Below, in pieces: positions 63,130 through 64,000 of a DNA stretch of 64,000 bases. Made by a program: the position numbers and the translations under genes. A model generated the notes under the pieces. It was given only the letters and a program-made list of their open reading frames with translations, was not told where the DNA came from and did no database searches. The stretch is from Micropterix aruncella (lineage: Eukaryota; Arthropoda; Insecta; Lepidoptera; Micropterigidae): NCBI GenBank assembly GCA_944548615.1, contig OX155972.1, positions 4,854,475 to 4,918,474 of the forward strand, given 5' to 3'. Numbering within the stretch: the first letter of the stretch is position 1; the number at the start of each line of letters is the position of its first letter.

Positions 63130-64000
63130 ATTATTTATTTATTTATTTATTTATTTTCAGGAAAACCAACAGCTAATTATAATTTAACAATGCGGGAGTA
63201 ACATAGCAGAGAGCCAATTAAAGGTTTTCACGTTTAAATAACGTTGTAGAAACATATGTGATCTTTCAATTAAAGTTATCGATTAAGAATGCATCAAAAA
63301 TTATTCAACAATTAATGCTAAAAAATTCACGGTTCAGCCGCTGCCTAGCTGAGTTAACACTCGTACAGAATAGATCAAAGTCAAAGCGTTTAATCATGTC
63401 ATTGAAATTGTCACTTGTTCGCCACAGAAATGCATTTTGCCTATAGTTGGTACCAGCATGAGGAACATGAAGAGCAGGGTTAAATCTATTGAGTTTGGAA
63501 GGAACATGGAGATTAATTTTATTTAGTAAGTCAGGACAGTTAATATTATTGGAGGTAATTTTTAGCAAAAAGGTTAAGTCCGCGGTTTCACGCCGCTTAA
63601 TTAAGGGGAGGATATGAAATTTCATGCATAAATTGAAATAGTTAGATGAGCTGTATGGGATTTTCAGACGGAAGCAGAGATATTTCATGAACTTCATTTG
63701 AATGCGCTTGATTCTGTTTATATATTTGTCATAACAAGGGTTCCATACTTGAGATGCATATTCCAAGATGCTTCTGACAAAAGTGCAGTAAAGGATCTTG
63801 AAAGTTTTAGCACGGTGAAAGCAAGCTGCACTCCTCATAATAAAACCTAAAGCTTTGGAAGCTTTAGAAACAATAGATTGAACGTGATTATCGAACAGTA
63901 GATGAGAATCATGAATGACACCAAGATCTTTAACCACGCTGCACCTCTGCAAGTTATGAAATTTTAATGAGTATGAGGCTAGAGTAAATATTTTTTTACG
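63130..64000 (-). pseudogene. LINE ORF2 C-terminal region, truncated by the window edge
   Basis: A 215-codon open frame (63952-63305) extends in sense from before 64000: RCSVVKDLGVIHDSHLLFDN HV, KALGFIMRSAACF, LYCTFVRSILEYASQVWNP, RIQMKFMKYLCFRL, INLHVPSKLNRF. These are the KDLGV.....L.F..HI, LY..LVRS.LEY.S.VW.P and Q..F.R.L motifs of Jockey/CR1-like reverse transcriptase thumb and tail. A 3' region follows to a (AAAT)n end at about 63131-63160. The open frame is long and unbroken here, so the copy may be young. It may lie within an mRpL24 intron. Confidence 0.8.

Overview
The window looks like one stretch of an insect nuclear chromosome, most likely from a moth or butterfly. It is AT-rich, its genes have introns, and it carries Pol II core promoters, AATAAA signals, a U6 snRNA gene and eukaryotic tRNAs. 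It is packed with transposon remains typical of arthropods: CR1/Jockey-like LINEs, RTE-type tails, Penelope-like elements, piggyBac, and Harbinger- and mariner-type MITEs. The order Lepidoptera is an inference from the repeat types. No species can be read from the sequence.

Conventional genes are few. (1) A three-exon Gadd45 homologue at 10.5-12.9 kb (+), with a TATA/Inr promoter and a polyA signal. (2) A Pol III gene cluster at 14.9-17.8 kb: U6 (-), tRNA-iMet (+), tRNA-Ser(CGA) (-), tRNA-Ile(AAT) (+) and tRNA-Asn(GTT) (+). (3) A small secreted protein of unknown function at 35.66-35.94 kb (-), with a TATA box. (4) The last four exons of mitochondrial ribosomal protein L24 at 58.65-62.64 kb (-); its 5' exon(s) lie beyond the right edge.

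The rest is a layered record of mobile DNA, and several insertions can be dated relative to each other. A piggyBac element (41457-43729) sits in a TTAA inside an older LINE; removing it restores the LINE reading frame exactly. A tRNA-derived SINE (33079-33350) interrupts an RTE-like reverse transcriptase remnant. An 874-bp TIR element (49429-50302) splits a dispersed repeat with a clean AAAT duplication. A GC-rich repeat family of about 0.67 kb occurs at five loci; at 18.2-19.5 kb one copy lies inverted inside another, each bounded by its own 13-14-bp target duplication. Two Penelope-like insertions (445-896 and 40208-40439) are inverted pairs, each bounded by a 12-13-bp target duplication, and a third locus (24343-24945) keeps part of the GIY-YIG endonuclease of the same family.

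The genes do not form an operon-like system. Functional links are limited to the shared translation/RNA theme of the tRNA/U6 cluster and mRpL24. Long AT-rich stretches without recognisable genes are stated as such.
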